Assembly: GCA_025370055.1 (NCBI GenBank)
Contig: CP073041.1
Span: forward strand, 3,906,001-3,970,000
Direction of reading: 5' to 3'
DNA: 64,000 bases
Source of the DNA: Woronichinia naegeliana WA131
Lineage (GTDB): Bacteria; Cyanobacteriota; Cyanobacteriia; Cyanobacteriales; Microcystaceae
Program-made: the position numbers and the translations under genes
Shown here: piece by piece, positions 35,996 to 44,924 of the stretch
Position numbering within the stretch: position 1 is the stretch's first letter
Layout of the letters: each line of letters opens with the position of its first letter
The notes under the pieces: model-generated
What the model was told of the DNA's origin: nothing
Databases searched by the model: none
Seen by the model: the letters and a program-made list of their open reading frames with translations, nothing else

Positions 35996-36763
35996 TTAAT
36001 CAATAAAAATATTTTCTCCAGAATCGACTAAATTGGCATCCCATTCCACCTCTGGCATGGATTCAAAGGCATGGCGCACATATTCTTCCCATAAACCCCG
36101 CATCTTAGCCAGATAGGGATCACCCAGTCTTAACTGTAATTTGTTTCGCAGCGTTAGACTATCGGTTTTATACATGACTAAATTAATAGGTGGGCCAACA
36201 GAAATGTTGGATTTCATGGTCGAGTCAATTGATAATAACGCACACTTGGCCATGGCTTCTAGGGGCGTATCGTAGGTAATGGTGCGATCCAATAGGGGTT
36301 TACCGTATTTCGTTTCGCCAATCTGCAAGAAAGGGGTTTCTTTGGTTGCCTGAATATAATTTCCCTGGGGATAAATGAGAAATAGCTGGGGTTCTTCGCC
36401 CCGAATTTGTCCTCCCAACAGAAAGCTGCAATGGTAGTCAATCTTGTCTTGCTCTAACCAAAGGCGATCGCGGTCTTGAATTTGACGAACTTTAGTGCCA
36501 ATGTAGTGAGCCACGTCATTCATGCTCATCAGGGTGTGCAGGGTCTGCTCCTCTTCACTACGAAGATCCCGCTTAATTTGATTAATCACGCCTTGACTGA
36601 CGGATAAGTTGCCAGAGGTACAAAGAATGATGACCCGTTCTCCTGTTACCGAAAAGTCAAAGAGTTTGCGATAGGCAGAAATGTAGTCAACACCAGCATT
36701 CGTGCGGGAATCGGCTCCCATGACAATGCCAAAACGGTTAATGAGTCCTAAACAGTAGGTCAT
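35996..36763 (-). CDS. anbu: Anbu-type proteasome-like peptidase
   Basis: About 255 residues if started at the internal ATG 36763, giving MTYCLGLINRFGIVMGADSR. Thr2 would then become the N-terminal nucleophile after Met removal, as in all Ntn hydrolases of the proteasome/HslV fold. The longer frame to 36790 would bury this Thr and is unlikely. Family signs: AGVDYISAYRKLF (conserved Lys), VIILCTSGNLSVSQ, HCSFLLGGQIRGEEPQLFLI, PLLDRTITYDTPLEAMAKCA, LLSIDSTMKSNISVGPPINL. Anbu (ancestral beta subunit) forms open ring or helical assemblies; its substrates are not settled. No ATP-grasp, alpha-E or transglutaminase neighbour is present, so it is solitary here. Confidence 0.88.
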   Translation of the reverse strand: MTYCLGLINRFGIVMGADSRTNAGVDYISAYRKLFDFSVTGERVIILCTSGNLSVSQGVINQIKRDLRSEEEQTLHTLMSMNDVAHYIGTKVRQIQDRDRLWLEQDKIDYHCSFLLGGQIRGEEPQLFLIYPQGNYIQATKETPFLQIGETKYGKPLLDRTITYDTPLEAMAKCALLSIDSTMKSNISVGPPINLVMYKTDSLTLRNKLQLRLGDPYLAKMRGLWEEYVRHAFESMPEVEWDANLVDSGENIFID

Positions 36764-36865
36764 AGTTGAAGATTTCGTTAAGTATTGCAACAGGTGAGTG
36801 GTGAAGGTCAGGTTGGCCTTTAAGATAAAAAACTTAATATGACTCTGATTCTTGAGGAAAATCTC

Positions 36866-37129
36866 ATGTATTCTACTTTATTACTGGCTACCACTGTCCC
36901 CACTACTCTGGAATGGAGTCCTAAAGTTGCTGTGGTGATGATCATTTGCAATATTTTGGCGATCGCCTTTGGTAAATTCACGATTCAACAACCCAGTACT
37001 GGCCCGGCTATGCCTGCTTCCAATATGTTTGGTGGATTTGGTCTGGGTGCAGTATTAGGTACAACTTGTTTTGGACATATTTTAGGAGCCGGTGCTATTT
37101 TAGGCTTGGCCAGCATTGGCGTTCTCTAA
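36866..37129 (+). CDS. psaK: Photosystem I reaction centre subunit PsaK
   Basis: 87 residues from ATG 36866, which follows a GAGG ribosome site 8 nt upstream; an in-frame ATG at 36839 would add nine unconserved residues. Two transmembrane helices (PKVAVVMIICNILAIAFGKF and GFGLGAVLGTTCFGHILGAG) are linked by the loop TIQQPSTGPAMPASNMFGG, the PsaK pattern. PsaK sits at the edge of PSI and helps couple phycobilisome energy during state transitions. It is monocistronic, with a clear terminator downstream. Confidence 0.93.
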   Translation: MYSTLLLATTVPTTLEWSPKVAVVMIICNILAIAFGKFTIQQPSTGPAMPASNMFGGFGLGAVLGTTCFGHILGAGAILGLASIGVL

Positions 37130-37152
37130 TCGTCAATGGCCTAAGTTTTTGC

Positions 37153-37191
37153 TAGGGGCAATGCTTGTGAATTGTCCCTAATTTGTTTTTT
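37153..37191 (+). terminator. Rho-independent terminator of psaK
   Basis: A ten-pair stem TAGGGGCAAT / ATTGTCCCTA (one G-U pair) around an 8-nt loop is followed by ATTTGTTTTTT. It starts 23 bp after the psaK stop codon. Confidence 0.85.
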
Positions 37192-37232
37192 GGTAATTTT
37201 CTTACAACAGTCAAGCTATCTTAATCCATAAG

Positions 37233-37359
37233 CAGGGCGAACGCATCTTATTTTTGAAAGGTAGGCTGGATAAGGGTTTCCGAGATCATGATTGATTTTT
37301 TATGAAACGCTGAAAGTCTTATCAGATAAGGAGTCTAGAATTTAGATGCGTTTGCCCTG
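37233..37359. repeat. 127-bp MITE related to ISAs1-X, copy 3, with perfect TSD
   Basis: Same ends as copies 1 and 2 (here CAGGGCGAACGCATCTTAT, as in the IS left end). It is flanked by a perfect 10-bp duplication AATCCATAAG (37223-37232 and 37360-37369), the TSD length of ISAs1 elements in this window. It ends 31 bp before the GTG start of the acyl-CoA synthetase gene, splitting that gene from whatever promoter preceded it. Confidence 0.95.
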
Positions 37360-37390
37360 AATCCATAAGAGAAAATATAGGCAAAAGACC

Positions 37391-38878
37391 GTGACTCTTC
37401 CTCTTTTTGCGCGTGCGCGGCAATCTTCTCAAAATATCGCCATTGTTGCTTCTGGCCAGGCTTTTTCCTATGGATTGTTACTTCAACGTTCTGGCCAGTT
37501 AGCGAGGCGACTGCTACAAGCAACGGCAGATTTGCAAGAACAACGGGTGGCATTTCTCGTTCCGCCTGGCTTTGACTATGTTGTCACTCAATGGGGCATT
37601 TGGCAGGCAGGAGGAATTGCAGTTCCGCTCTGTGTTTCCCATCCTCGCCCCGAATTGGAATATGTGATCAACCAAGCCGATGCTTCCATTCTGATTGCCC
37701 ATCCTCAATTTGAGTCAGCATTAAGCGCGATCGCCGCCGAAAAGCAAATACCGCTTATATTGACGACTGACCCCTTACCGGAAGAGATTGGCCCATTACC
37801 CCCTTTAGATCCCCAACGACGGGCCCTAATTCTCTACACCAGTGGCACAACGGGCAAACCCAAGGGAGTTGTTACCACCCATCACAATATTCAGGCACAA
37901 GTCACCAGTTTAATGACGGCCTGGCAATGGACAAGCCGCGATCGCATTCTGCACGTTTTACCCCTACACCACATTCACGGCATTATTAATGTGCTTACCT
38001 GCGCTTTATGGGCCGGAGCCGAATGTCATTTCCTCGATAAATTTGCCGCCGACGTGGTTTGGAATCGTCTCAGTCAAGGGGATTTAACCCTTTTTATGGC
38101 AGTTCCCACCATCTATGCTAAATTAATTGCCGCTTGGGAGGCCAGTGACCGCGATCGCCAACAACAATATTCCCAAGGCTGTGCTAACCTGCGTTTAATG
38201 GTATCGGGTTCAGCCGCCTTACCGGTCAAAGTATTAGAAAAATGGCAAGGAATCAGTGGTCATTTCCTCTTAGAACGCTATGGCATGACGGAAATTGGCA
38301 TGGCCCTCTCTAATCCTCTCCATGGTCAACGACAAGCGGGTTGTGTGGGCAGACCTTTACCGGCTGTTGAAGTGCGTTTAGTGGATGAACAGGGCCTAGA
38401 AGTCAGTGTCGAGAACCCTGGCGAAATTCAAGTCAAAGGCCCCAATGTCTTTTTGGAATATTGGCGAAATCCTACTGCCACCGCTCAAGCTTTTCAGGAT
38501 GGTTGGTTTCGCACTGGAGATATGGCCATTGTCAGCCAAGGGAACTATAGGATTTTAGGCCGCCTCAGTGTGGATATTATCAAAACCGGCGGCTATAAGG
38601 TATCAGCGTTGGAAATTGAAGAAGTTCTGCGTACCCATCCCGCTATTCAAGACTGTGCCGTTGTAGGTGTAATGGATGCCGAATGGGGGGAACGGGTCTG
38701 TGCGGCTCTGGTACTACAACCAGAATGTCATTTAAACCTAGAAACCTTTCGTCTCTGGGCCAAGGAACAATTAGCGATCTATAAGGTGCCAACTCGCATT
38801 CTGACCCTAGAATCCTTGCCCCGTAATGCTATGGGTAAGGTGACAAAGCCCGCCGTAGTTAAATATTTCTACCTGTAA
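37391..38878 (+). CDS. Acyl-CoA synthetase / AMP-dependent ligase (malonyl-CoA synthetase-like)
   Basis: 495 residues from a GTG start. ANL-superfamily motifs in order: LYTSGTTGKPKGVVTTHHN (A3 phosphate loop), PLHHIHGIINVL, LMVSGSAALP, ERYGMTEIGMAL (A5), GCVGRPLPAVEVR, GEIQVKGPNVFLEYW, DGWFRTGDMA (A7), GRLSVDIIKTGGYKVSALEI (A8 hinge) and PRNAMGKVTK (A10 catalytic Lys). Overall layout and PLHHIHG resemble MatB/ACSF3 malonyl-CoA synthetases, but the acid specificity cannot be fixed by eye. It activates a carboxylate with ATP and joins it to CoA. It is preceded by a MITE insertion 31 bp upstream, which may have changed its transcription. Confidence 0.85.
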   Translation: MTLPLFARARQSSQNIAIVASGQAFSYGLLLQRSGQLARRLLQATADLQEQRVAFLVPPGFDYVVTQWGIWQAGGIAVPLCVSHPRPELEYVINQADASILIAHPQFESALSAIAAEKQIPLILTTDPLPEEIGPLPPLDPQRRALILYTSGTTGKPKGVVTTHHNIQAQVTSLMTAWQWTSRDRILHVLPLHHIHGIINVLTCALWAGAECHFLDKFAADVVWNRLSQGDLTLFMAVPTIYAKLIAAWEASDRDRQQQYSQGCANLRLMVSGSAALPVKVLEKWQGISGHFLLERYGMTEIGMALSNPLHGQRQAGCVGRPLPAVEVRLVDEQGLEVSVENPGEIQVKGPNVFLEYWRNPTATAQAFQDGWFRTGDMAIVSQGNYRILGRLSVDIIKTGGYKVSALEIEEVLRTHPAIQDCAVVGVMDAEWGERVCAALVLQPECHLNLETFRLWAKEQLAIYKVPTRILTLESLPRNAMGKVTKPAVVKYFYL

Positions 38879-39053
38879 ATAATTCGTTGATAGCTTATCC
38901 TGGGTCACGGCACTGTAAGACTTCCGCCATTGGATCAGAAGATATCATCAACGAAAAAATTACAGCAAGATTAGAGTTAAGGTTTGGCAACGAAAATCCC
39001 AGACATTGAAAAATTCAATCTAGAATTAAGAAGTCACAATCATCGTCTTTGAG
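38879..39053. other. Short intergenic region
   Basis: No gene, terminator or repeat that I can support. It presumably contains the promoter of the DUF6464 gene. Confidence 0.4.
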
Positions 39054-39377
39054 TTGGTGTTCCTTTCTTATTTCGCACTAGAAATCGTTCTTGTTTTGGG
39101 GATTGCGTTAATTTCTGCCCTCGTTTCGTGGTTTCTTGTTCGTAGAGCTAAACGAAGATTCAATGAACGTATGAGACGGATTCGAGTATTAAACTACTAT
39201 CGAACTCGAACCCTCTTTTCCTCGTTGCCAGAGACCTCTCAAATTGAACATTATGAGGATTTTATCGGTGATTCTAGTTGCCGCTATAATGCTCATTCCT
39301 ATCACCTTCGCTGTGCTGTGAATCCGATGGGCCCTTGTGAAGGATGTTCTTTCTATCAACCAGAATTCTCACCGTAA
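39054..39377 (+). CDS. DUF6464 family small membrane protein
   Basis: 107 residues: one N-terminal membrane helix (ALEIVLVLGIALISALVSWF), a strongly basic stop-transfer stretch (RRAKRRFNERMRRIR), then a short domain with four cysteines arranged SSCRYNAHSYHLRCAVNPMG and PCEGCSFYQP. This is the DUF6464 pattern found in cyanobacteria. The Cys pattern suggests a small metal site or disulfides facing the cytoplasm. Start uncertain: TTG at 39054 or GTG at 39057. Function unknown. Confidence 0.7.
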   Translation: MVFLSYFALEIVLVLGIALISALVSWFLVRRAKRRFNERMRRIRVLNYYRTRTLFSSLPETSQIEHYEDFIGDSSCRYNAHSYHLRCAVNPMGPCEGCSFYQPEFSP

Positions 39378-39502
39378 TCCCCCGAACAACTATTGAGTCA
39401 AAATTTACTACATGATGGCTCAATTAAAGAGGAGATGTCTGACAAGTTTTTGGGTATGATGGTTTCATGACACTGTAATGTTACTACCAACTCAAAGCCA
39501 AA

Positions 39503-39862
39503 ATGTTTGGAAAATTCCCCAAAGACTCTCAAGATAGCGAAGGTAACGACCTTGAAGCAATTCTATTTTCTAAGGAAATGGAATTAGAGAATACGGATGC
39601 TGAAATGATGAATGATGACACTGAGTTTAATTTAAATAAAACTATGAATAACTCCCCTGAAATTGTCAATGTAGTTGAGAGAATTAGTGGCATTCTTTCA
39701 CCTTATTTTATTGTCCTAGTGGGTCTATTTCTTTATGACAGCAATGTTCTGATTGGAACTGTATTAATTGCGGTAGGGATTTTTTCTCTGCTTAAGTTTT
39801 CTTGGCAAGATCTCCAAGGTGTTATTGAGAAGATCAAAAGCTTTTTTCAATCAGATTCTTAA
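39503..39862 (+). CDS. Hypothetical small membrane protein
   Basis: 119 residues. An acidic, low-complexity N-terminal half (about residues 1-55, rich in Asp/Glu/Asn) is followed by two adjacent membrane helices (GILSPYFIVLVGLFLYDSNV and LIGTVLIAVGIFSLL) and a charged C-terminus. The ATG at 39503 has no strong ribosome site. I recognise no family. It stands alone between the DUF6464 gene and the convergent DUF39 gene. Confidence 0.55.
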   Translation: MFGKFPKDSQDSEGNDLEAILFSKEMELENTDAEMMNDDTEFNLNKTMNNSPEIVNVVERISGILSPYFIVLVGLFLYDSNVLIGTVLIAVGIFSLLKFSWQDLQGVIEKIKSFFQSDS

Positions 39863-40000
39863 TTGATCTCTAGCATTATTCTGTCTCTTGGTTTTGCAGT
39901 AGAGATTGCTTTAAAATCCATATTCTGTACGTAACATAGAAAAACTAAAAATAATACAAATTAGCTGTTTTTTTAAATAGTTCACTAACTTATTGCGAGG

Positions 40001-41218
40001 CTATTCCGACAATCTTTGACTGCCTAATAAATCCTGGGGAATAAAAGTGCGATCACGGGCTAAAGGAACCACGCCTTCAGCTAATAAGAATTGCCCGTTT
40101 TTAATCCAAGTTTGTAATTCAATGGCGACCTGACGCGATCGCGCAATACTACCTAGGGGGGCAACTCGCACACTTTTTCCCTCAATAGTCATGCGACCCG
40201 TTTTAAGTTGAGCATAGGAAACCAAACCAAACGTCGGACGAACACGGCGCGGAATCGAAAAGTCCACCACCGGAGCCACAATATCCTGATCCAGCACGGC
40301 ACAGCGTTCGATCACCTTTTCAGAAAGAACAGGTAAGGGAACCCCCACTCCTAACATCAGAGATGTCCCATAATTTTTAAAATAACAGCCCCGTACCCAA
40401 CGAGCATTCATTTGTTTAGCATCTCCTATTAATGCTAAGGTTGCAGCCGGGCCAATGGGCGTATGATTCGGTAATCGTTTTTGTAAGGGAAAATATTGAG
40501 TTCCTTCCCAAGCGATATAGCCCACTCCCCCTCCTAGAAAAATACGAGTGCCAATGCCAATTACCTCTAGTTCTGGATCATTGAAAAGGGGAGAAATGGC
40601 CCCAGGATTACAATAAACAGCATTCGCTAGACGGGGCAGCAAAGGGCCAAGATAGGTGAATAAAGGGCGATCACCGCCATTAACCCCGACAATAAAATTT
40701 TGATAGAGATTACGGGGATTGTAGAGATAAAACTGATTAATACTTTTACTGGTAATCAGGGTTTCTAAGGAGGAGCGGGGATAACAATCCGTACCTTGGC
40801 CGATCGCCCGCAAAGAGACAGCTTTACCCGCAATTAAATCCTCAATCACATGGCCTCCCCCCCGTTCTGAAGCGGCCGGATGATTACGCAACTCTCCCTC
40901 TAGACTATCTCCACTGCTCTGATAGTCACTCATGGCCGTTGCCCCAATATATAAGTCCACAGCCCCAAAGCCAGCATAGGCAGGAACCCCATCTAGCCAA
41001 CATTGACGAATCTTGATGGGGGGATCGGTATGACCTAAATTAATGATCGCCCCAGAGGATTCCATCGACTCAAAGGTTCCTGTACAAACCACATCCACCT
41101 GTTTAGCAACTTTCTCAATCCCTAATTCCAAGACTTTAGCCTTGACCTCATCCACTGTCCAGACCACTGCTTTTTTTTGGCTAATTTTTTCGTTAATTTC
41201 GGCAACTGTTCGCATCAT
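40001..41218 (-). CDS. DUF39 homocysteine biosynthesis protein
   Basis: 405 residues of the DUF39/COG1900 family. Members in methanogens convert aspartate semialdehyde and sulfide to homocysteine. Motifs: TVAEINEKISQKKAVVWTVD, DVVCTGTFESMESSGAIINL with a conserved Cys, GAVDLYIGATAMSD, GGGHVIEDLIAGK, LRAIGQGTDCYPR with the second conserved Cys, FLGGGVGYIAWEGTQ and MNARWVRGCYFKNYGTSLML. Both cysteines needed by the characterised enzyme are present. No C-terminal CBS or ferredoxin (NIL) domain is fused or adjacent. Start at either Met of MM (41218 or 41215). It likely supports methionine synthesis without the acyl-homoserine route; that is inference. Confidence 0.85.
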   Translation of the reverse strand: MMRTVAEINEKISQKKAVVWTVDEVKAKVLELGIEKVAKQVDVVCTGTFESMESSGAIINLGHTDPPIKIRQCWLDGVPAYAGFGAVDLYIGATAMSDYQSSGDSLEGELRNHPAASERGGGHVIEDLIAGKAVSLRAIGQGTDCYPRSSLETLITSKSINQFYLYNPRNLYQNFIVGVNGGDRPLFTYLGPLLPRLANAVYCNPGAISPLFNDPELEVIGIGTRIFLGGGVGYIAWEGTQYFPLQKRLPNHTPIGPAATLALIGDAKQMNARWVRGCYFKNYGTSLMLGVGVPLPVLSEKVIERCAVLDQDIVAPVVDFSIPRRVRPTFGLVSYAQLKTGRMTIEGKSVRVAPLGSIARSRQVAIELQTWIKNGQFLLAEGVVPLARDRTFIPQDLLGSQRLSE

Positions 41219-41248
41219 AAAATAGGAAAATTAGGAAAATAGGCAGAC

Positions 41249-42292
41249 TTAATGATCAGCATGGGGAGACGAATATCGCCATTGATCGAGAATATCTTTA
41301 ATGAAAATTTCCTTAAGTAACACTTGGCTAACTACGCTGAGAGGAACGGCTAGAAATAGCCCCAAAAAACCAAATAAACTGGCAAAAAAGACTTGAGCTA
41401 AAAGAATCATGCCAGGTAACAATGGTAAGGGTTTGGGAATCACTTTGGGGGTGATCCAATGGCTTTCTAACTGGTGAATAATTGTATAAATAATTAAAAT
41501 AATAACGGCCTTCCAAGGATGATCTAAAAGGGCGATCGCCATTGCGGGAATCAGACTAATCAGTGGCCCAATATAGGGGATAAAGGTAAACAATCCAGCG
41601 ATTAAAGCCAAGGCCAAAGCGAGGGGGACTTGCAGTAAAAATAAACTAACAAAGCTCAGGGCAGTGACAACGCCCATATTCACCAGCAGGGCAATTAACC
41701 AATCTTCCAGGGAAGCTTCACACAAACTTAGAATTTGATCGAGACGGTGACGATAAAAGGCTGGAAAGAGACGAACAAATCCTCGGCGGTAAGGTTGAGG
41801 ATTCACTAATAACATCAAACTCAAAACTAATAATAATAATAAACTCAGGGGCAAGCCAAGAGTACTATAAAAAATATTGAGTCCCTGACCTGCAATCTGA
41901 TTTAATAAAGGTTGTAATTGTTGACCGAGTTGTTGCCAATTGGGTAAAGCATGGATTAATTCAGGATCAGTTTGGGCCGCGATCTCTTTCAGTTGCTCTA
42001 TAACTTGATTAATGCCTTGGGGAGCCAGGGTAACCAGTTCTCGTAACTGACTTAAAAAAGGAGGAATAATCAGCCAAATAAATAATCCCAAACTACCCAG
42101 TAAACTCGTAACGGCCACAGCGATCGCCCCACCTCTCGGTAATCTCTGACGCTGTAAACGGATCACGAAATGATTGAGAGCATTGGCCACAATAATCGCC
42201 GCAAAGAGTAACAGCAACAATTGCCGAATACGCCATAACGTCGTTAAAGCCAATAGTAGGGTGAGAAAACCAACCCCCTGGGCAAAAGTCAC
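41249..42292 (-). CDS. AI-2E family (PerM/YhhT) membrane transporter
   Basis: About 347 residues with seven or eight membrane segments, the long amphipathic loop after helix 3 (FLSQLRELVTLAPQGINQV...), and the family's C-terminal signature SHWITPKVIPKPLPLLPGMI and GLFLAVPLSVV. I choose GTG at 42292, whose last two bases overlap the TGA of the upstream 63-residue gene (GTGA). The ATG at 42322 would add ten polar residues and a 34-bp overlap. Substrates of this permease family vary (AI-2, Na+/H+, small organics), so a specific substrate should not be assumed. It lies 30 bp upstream of the DUF39 gene on the same strand, possibly in one transcript. Confidence 0.82.
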   Translation of the reverse strand: MTFAQGVGFLTLLLALTTLWRIRQLLLLLFAAIIVANALNHFVIRLQRQRLPRGGAIAVAVTSLLGSLGLFIWLIIPPFLSQLRELVTLAPQGINQVIEQLKEIAAQTDPELIHALPNWQQLGQQLQPLLNQIAGQGLNIFYSTLGLPLSLLLLLVLSLMLLVNPQPYRRGFVRLFPAFYRHRLDQILSLCEASLEDWLIALLVNMGVVTALSFVSLFLLQVPLALALALIAGLFTFIPYIGPLISLIPAMAIALLDHPWKAVIILIIYTIIHQLESHWITPKVIPKPLPLLPGMILLAQVFFASLFGFLGLFLAVPLSVVSQVLLKEIFIKDILDQWRYSSPHADH

Positions 42293-42480
42293 GTTGACTT
42301 CCTCCCCAGTCCCATCTGCCAAATAAGTACAAAGGCAATGATTAACGGGGGAACCGTAATGCCGAACAGAGCATTCAAAGCTGTGGGTTCAATCTCTAAA
42401 GCTGGCCCCCCATACTTGATCGCCAAGGATATCAGCAAAGACACCAACAAAACCTGGGTAATAAATCCGACAACTTTCAT
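42289..42480 (-). CDS. Small two-helix membrane protein
   Basis: 63 residues with two membrane helices (GFITQVLLVSLLISLAIKYG and NALFGITVPPLIIAFVLIWQ) and a short basic tail. The stop overlaps the proposed GTG start of the AI-2E-family gene by 3 bp, indicating translational coupling. Similar short ORFs beside this permease occur in cyanobacteria. Function unknown. Confidence 0.7.
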   Translation of the reverse strand: MKVVGFITQVLLVSLLISLAIKYGGPALEIEPTALNALFGITVPPLIIAFVLIWQMGLGRKST

Positions 42481-42512
42481 GGGCCTTGGAAATTAATGTC
42501 ATTTTTAGACGG

Positions 42513-43715
42513 CTAATGATTAATGCCTTTAATAGCAAATAGGCACTCCATTACCTCCTCTACAACCTTATCAGGGGTAGAAGCTCCAGAGGTAATGCCA
42601 ACAACAATTTTCCCATCTGGCAACCAGGGTTCAGCGATTTCTAACGGTTTACCCAGGGGTTTATGTTCGACTCGATTACCGGGCCCAATGCGGCTGGCAC
42701 TGTCAATGTGGTAGGAGGGAATCTGACGCTCAACGGCGATTTCCTGTAAATGGGTCGTGTTGGAAGAATTATAACCGCCAATAACCACCATCAAGGAAAG
42801 CTCTTCCTCTACCAAGCCAAACATGGCATCTTGACGTTCCTGGGTCGCATCACAGATGGTATTAAAGCTCATAAAATGTTCGTTTAAAACCGTCGGGCCA
42901 TACTTTTTCATCATGGTTTTCTCAAAAAGCTTGCCAATTTGTTCGGTTTCACTTTTGAGCATGGTGGTTTGATTTGCTACCCCTAAACTTTCCAAATCTC
43001 GATCTGGATCAAAACCGACGGAATGGGCATTTTTAAATTTGTCGAGAAAAACCTGGCGATCGCCGCCGTGCAGAATGTAGTCACAGACATCATTAGCCTG
43101 CTCTAAATTGAGAACAATTAAATAGGTTCCCGCAAAGGAACTGGTCGCGATTGTTTCTTCGTGATTATATTTACCGTGAATAATGGAAGTATATTGACTT
43201 TTTTTATGCTTTTCGACCGAATTCCAGACTTTGGAAACCCAGGGACAAGTGGTATCAACAATGGTGCAACCCTTCTGATCGAGAATCTGCATTTCCGTGA
43301 CGCTGGCTCCAAAGGCGGGCAAAATCACCACATCTCCTTGAGCGATTTGGCTAAAGTCCTTCACATCTCCCTCAACCGGAATAAAACCCACCTCCATTTG
43401 TCGTAACCGTTCATTAACCGAGGGATTATGGATAATTTCATTGGTAATCCACAGCCGTTGGTTAGGAAAATGCTGCCGGGTTTCGTAGGCCATGGCCACG
43501 GCCCGTTCCACTCCCCAACAAAAGCCAAAAGCCTCCGCCAGACAAAGGGTGACATCGCCCCGTTCTAAGCGATAGTGATTTTGTCGGATCTCTTGGATTA
43601 ATTGGCTTTGATATTCGGTATTCATTACCCCCATGACTTCCTTATCGTGGCCAAATCCTTTGCGGTGATAATTATCCGATTTTTGTAAGGAGCGTTTAAA
43701 TGCTTTAGTATCCAT
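42513..43715 (-). CDS. ispH: 4-hydroxy-3-methylbut-2-enyl diphosphate reductase
   Basis: About 400 residues from ATG 43715 ([20 protein letters not shown]), the usual start of cyanobacterial and plastid-type IspH; the open frame to 43763 lacks conservation. The three iron-sulfur-binding cysteines are visible in [29 protein letters not shown] and [23 protein letters not shown] and [11 protein letters not shown], which bind the diphosphate, are also present. IspH is the last enzyme of the MEP pathway, making IPP and DMAPP with electrons from ferredoxin. The N-terminal extension and overall length fit the cyanobacterial/plant branch. It lies 32 bp upstream of the small membrane protein gene. Confidence 0.95.
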   Translation of the reverse strand: MDTKAFKRSLQKSDNYHRKGFGHDKEVMGVMNTEYQSQLIQEIRQNHYRLERGDVTLCLAEAFGFCWGVERAVAMAYETRQHFPNQRLWITNEIIHNPSVNERLRQMEVGFIPVEGDVKDFSQIAQGDVVILPAFGASVTEMQILDQKGCTIVDTTCPWVSKVWNSVEKHKKSQYTSIIHGKYNHEETIATSSFAGTYLIVLNLEQANDVCDYILHGGDRQVFLDKFKNAHSVGFDPDRDLESLGVANQTTMLKSETEQIGKLFEKTMMKKYGPTVLNEHFMSFNTICDATQERQDAMFGLVEEELSLMVVIGGYNSSNTTHLQEIAVERQIPSYHIDSASRIGPGNRVEHKPLGKPLEIAEPWLPDGKIVVGITSGASTPDKVVEEVMECLFAIKGINH

Positions 43716-43805
43716 CGGTATTGATATTGCTAAATTTAAGTGATGATTGCGTCTGACAAACATCCCCTATTGTAGAAGGTTCGGTCTAATTCGCCGCTAA
43801 TCGCC

Positions 43806-44840
43806 TTAAACAGGATTGGGTTGGGCTTCTAAATAGACGAGGAATTCTAATAGTTCTTCATCTGAAAGCAGTTGCCGCGATCGCTTGCCATAGGTTTGCA
43901 ACAGATAATTACGACCTTGATCACTTGTCCAGCCCAAGCGTTTCAATTCCACATTGCTACGGGAAATAATTTCAGAGAAGTCAATGGGGGCATTCGGATC
44001 AATCCCCAAGGGAGTCACTTTAGAGGGTTCAGCCGTTTCGGGAACTTCAGGAATTTCAACTGTTTCAGACACTTCCGATTCAACGGGCGTAACGGAGATC
44101 GCTGCTTCTGTGGTCATTGCCAAGGGTTCCTGAAGCGTTTCCAGAGGAAGAGGGACTTCTTCCGGCGGTGACAAAGATAAAACCGGCTCTAGGATTTCTG
44201 GTAAAGGTAGGGGTTCAGGAGACGACAAAACAAGTTCTGGTTCCATCGTTAGAGTAAGGGCCGGAGGTGGGGTTAAGGTTAATGCTGGTGCGGGTTCTGG
44301 GGTTAATACGGGTTCCGCCGCTTCAGCCGAGGATTCTAGGGGCAGAGCCGCCCGTGCTTCTTGCTCAATGACAGAAGGGACAGTAGTTGAAACATCGGGA
44401 ATAGCAATTTCGGGAACAGTAATTTCGGGAATAGCAGCTTCTGGCTCTGAGATTAAAGGCATCACTTCTGCCTTTGCCGGAGCAACTTTGGCTGTTTTTC
44501 GGGGGGTTTTCGGTACAGGAAAGGATTCCGAGACAGCAGGGGGAGTGGAAAGAGGGGGAGAAGTAGGAAGGGTGGGAGGAATGGGAAGAGCGGGGGGAAT
44601 GGGAAGAGCAGTAGGTTCAAGGGTAGCGATCAGGTTGAGATCCAATAGGGATAAAGCTCTCAATCTTGCCTGATCTTCTGCGTCTTCAAGCTTGGCGGCG
44701 GCGGCTAACCCACTGGCTAAGGGGATATTTTCTACCTGAACTATCGCTCGAACGATGTAAAGCCCATGATCAATCATTAACAGTTCACTAGTCAAACTGC
44801 CCTGGGGATATTGCTGACGAAACTGACTCAACATAAGCAC
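43806..44840 (-). CDS. Hypothetical protein with Pro/Glu-rich repetitive linker
   Basis: 344 residues in three parts. The N-terminal globular segment (MLSQFRQQYPQGSLTSELLM ... SLLDL, residues 3-72) looks like a small alpha/beta domain. A long low-complexity linker (about 75-270) made of Pro-Thr-Leu-Ser-Glu imperfect repeats follows, with motifs such as PALPIPP, IPEITVPEIAIP and PEPLPLPE. The C-terminal 60 residues (SEIISRSNVELKRLGWTSDQ ... LLSDEELLEFLVYLEAQP) form a helical domain. The N-terminal piece resembles Rad52-like or dsRNA-binding-fold segments seen in cyanobacterial hypotheticals, but I cannot confirm this. Monocistronic, 90 bp upstream of ispH. Confidence 0.6.
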   Translation of the reverse strand: MLMLSQFRQQYPQGSLTSELLMIDHGLYIVRAIVQVENIPLASGLAAAAKLEDAEDQARLRALSLLDLNLIATLEPTALPIPPALPIPPTLPTSPPLSTPPAVSESFPVPKTPRKTAKVAPAKAEVMPLISEPEAAIPEITVPEIAIPDVSTTVPSVIEQEARAALPLESSAEAAEPVLTPEPAPALTLTPPPALTLTMEPELVLSSPEPLPLPEILEPVLSLSPPEEVPLPLETLQEPLAMTTEAAISVTPVESEVSETVEIPEVPETAEPSKVTPLGIDPNAPIDFSEIISRSNVELKRLGWTSDQGRNYLLQTYGKRSRQLLSDEELLEFLVYLEAQPNPV

Positions 44841-44924
44841 TGATAAACTGACTGTTTTCTATCCTAACAGACTCTTTACCTAGGGCTATTAATATTGCTG
44901 TCGTTTAGATGCACAGCAACTCAT

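Noticed and set aside
36839-36865. Upstream ATG for psaK
   Set aside because: The residues it adds are not PsaK-like, and the ATG at 36866 has a GAGG ribosome site at proper distance.
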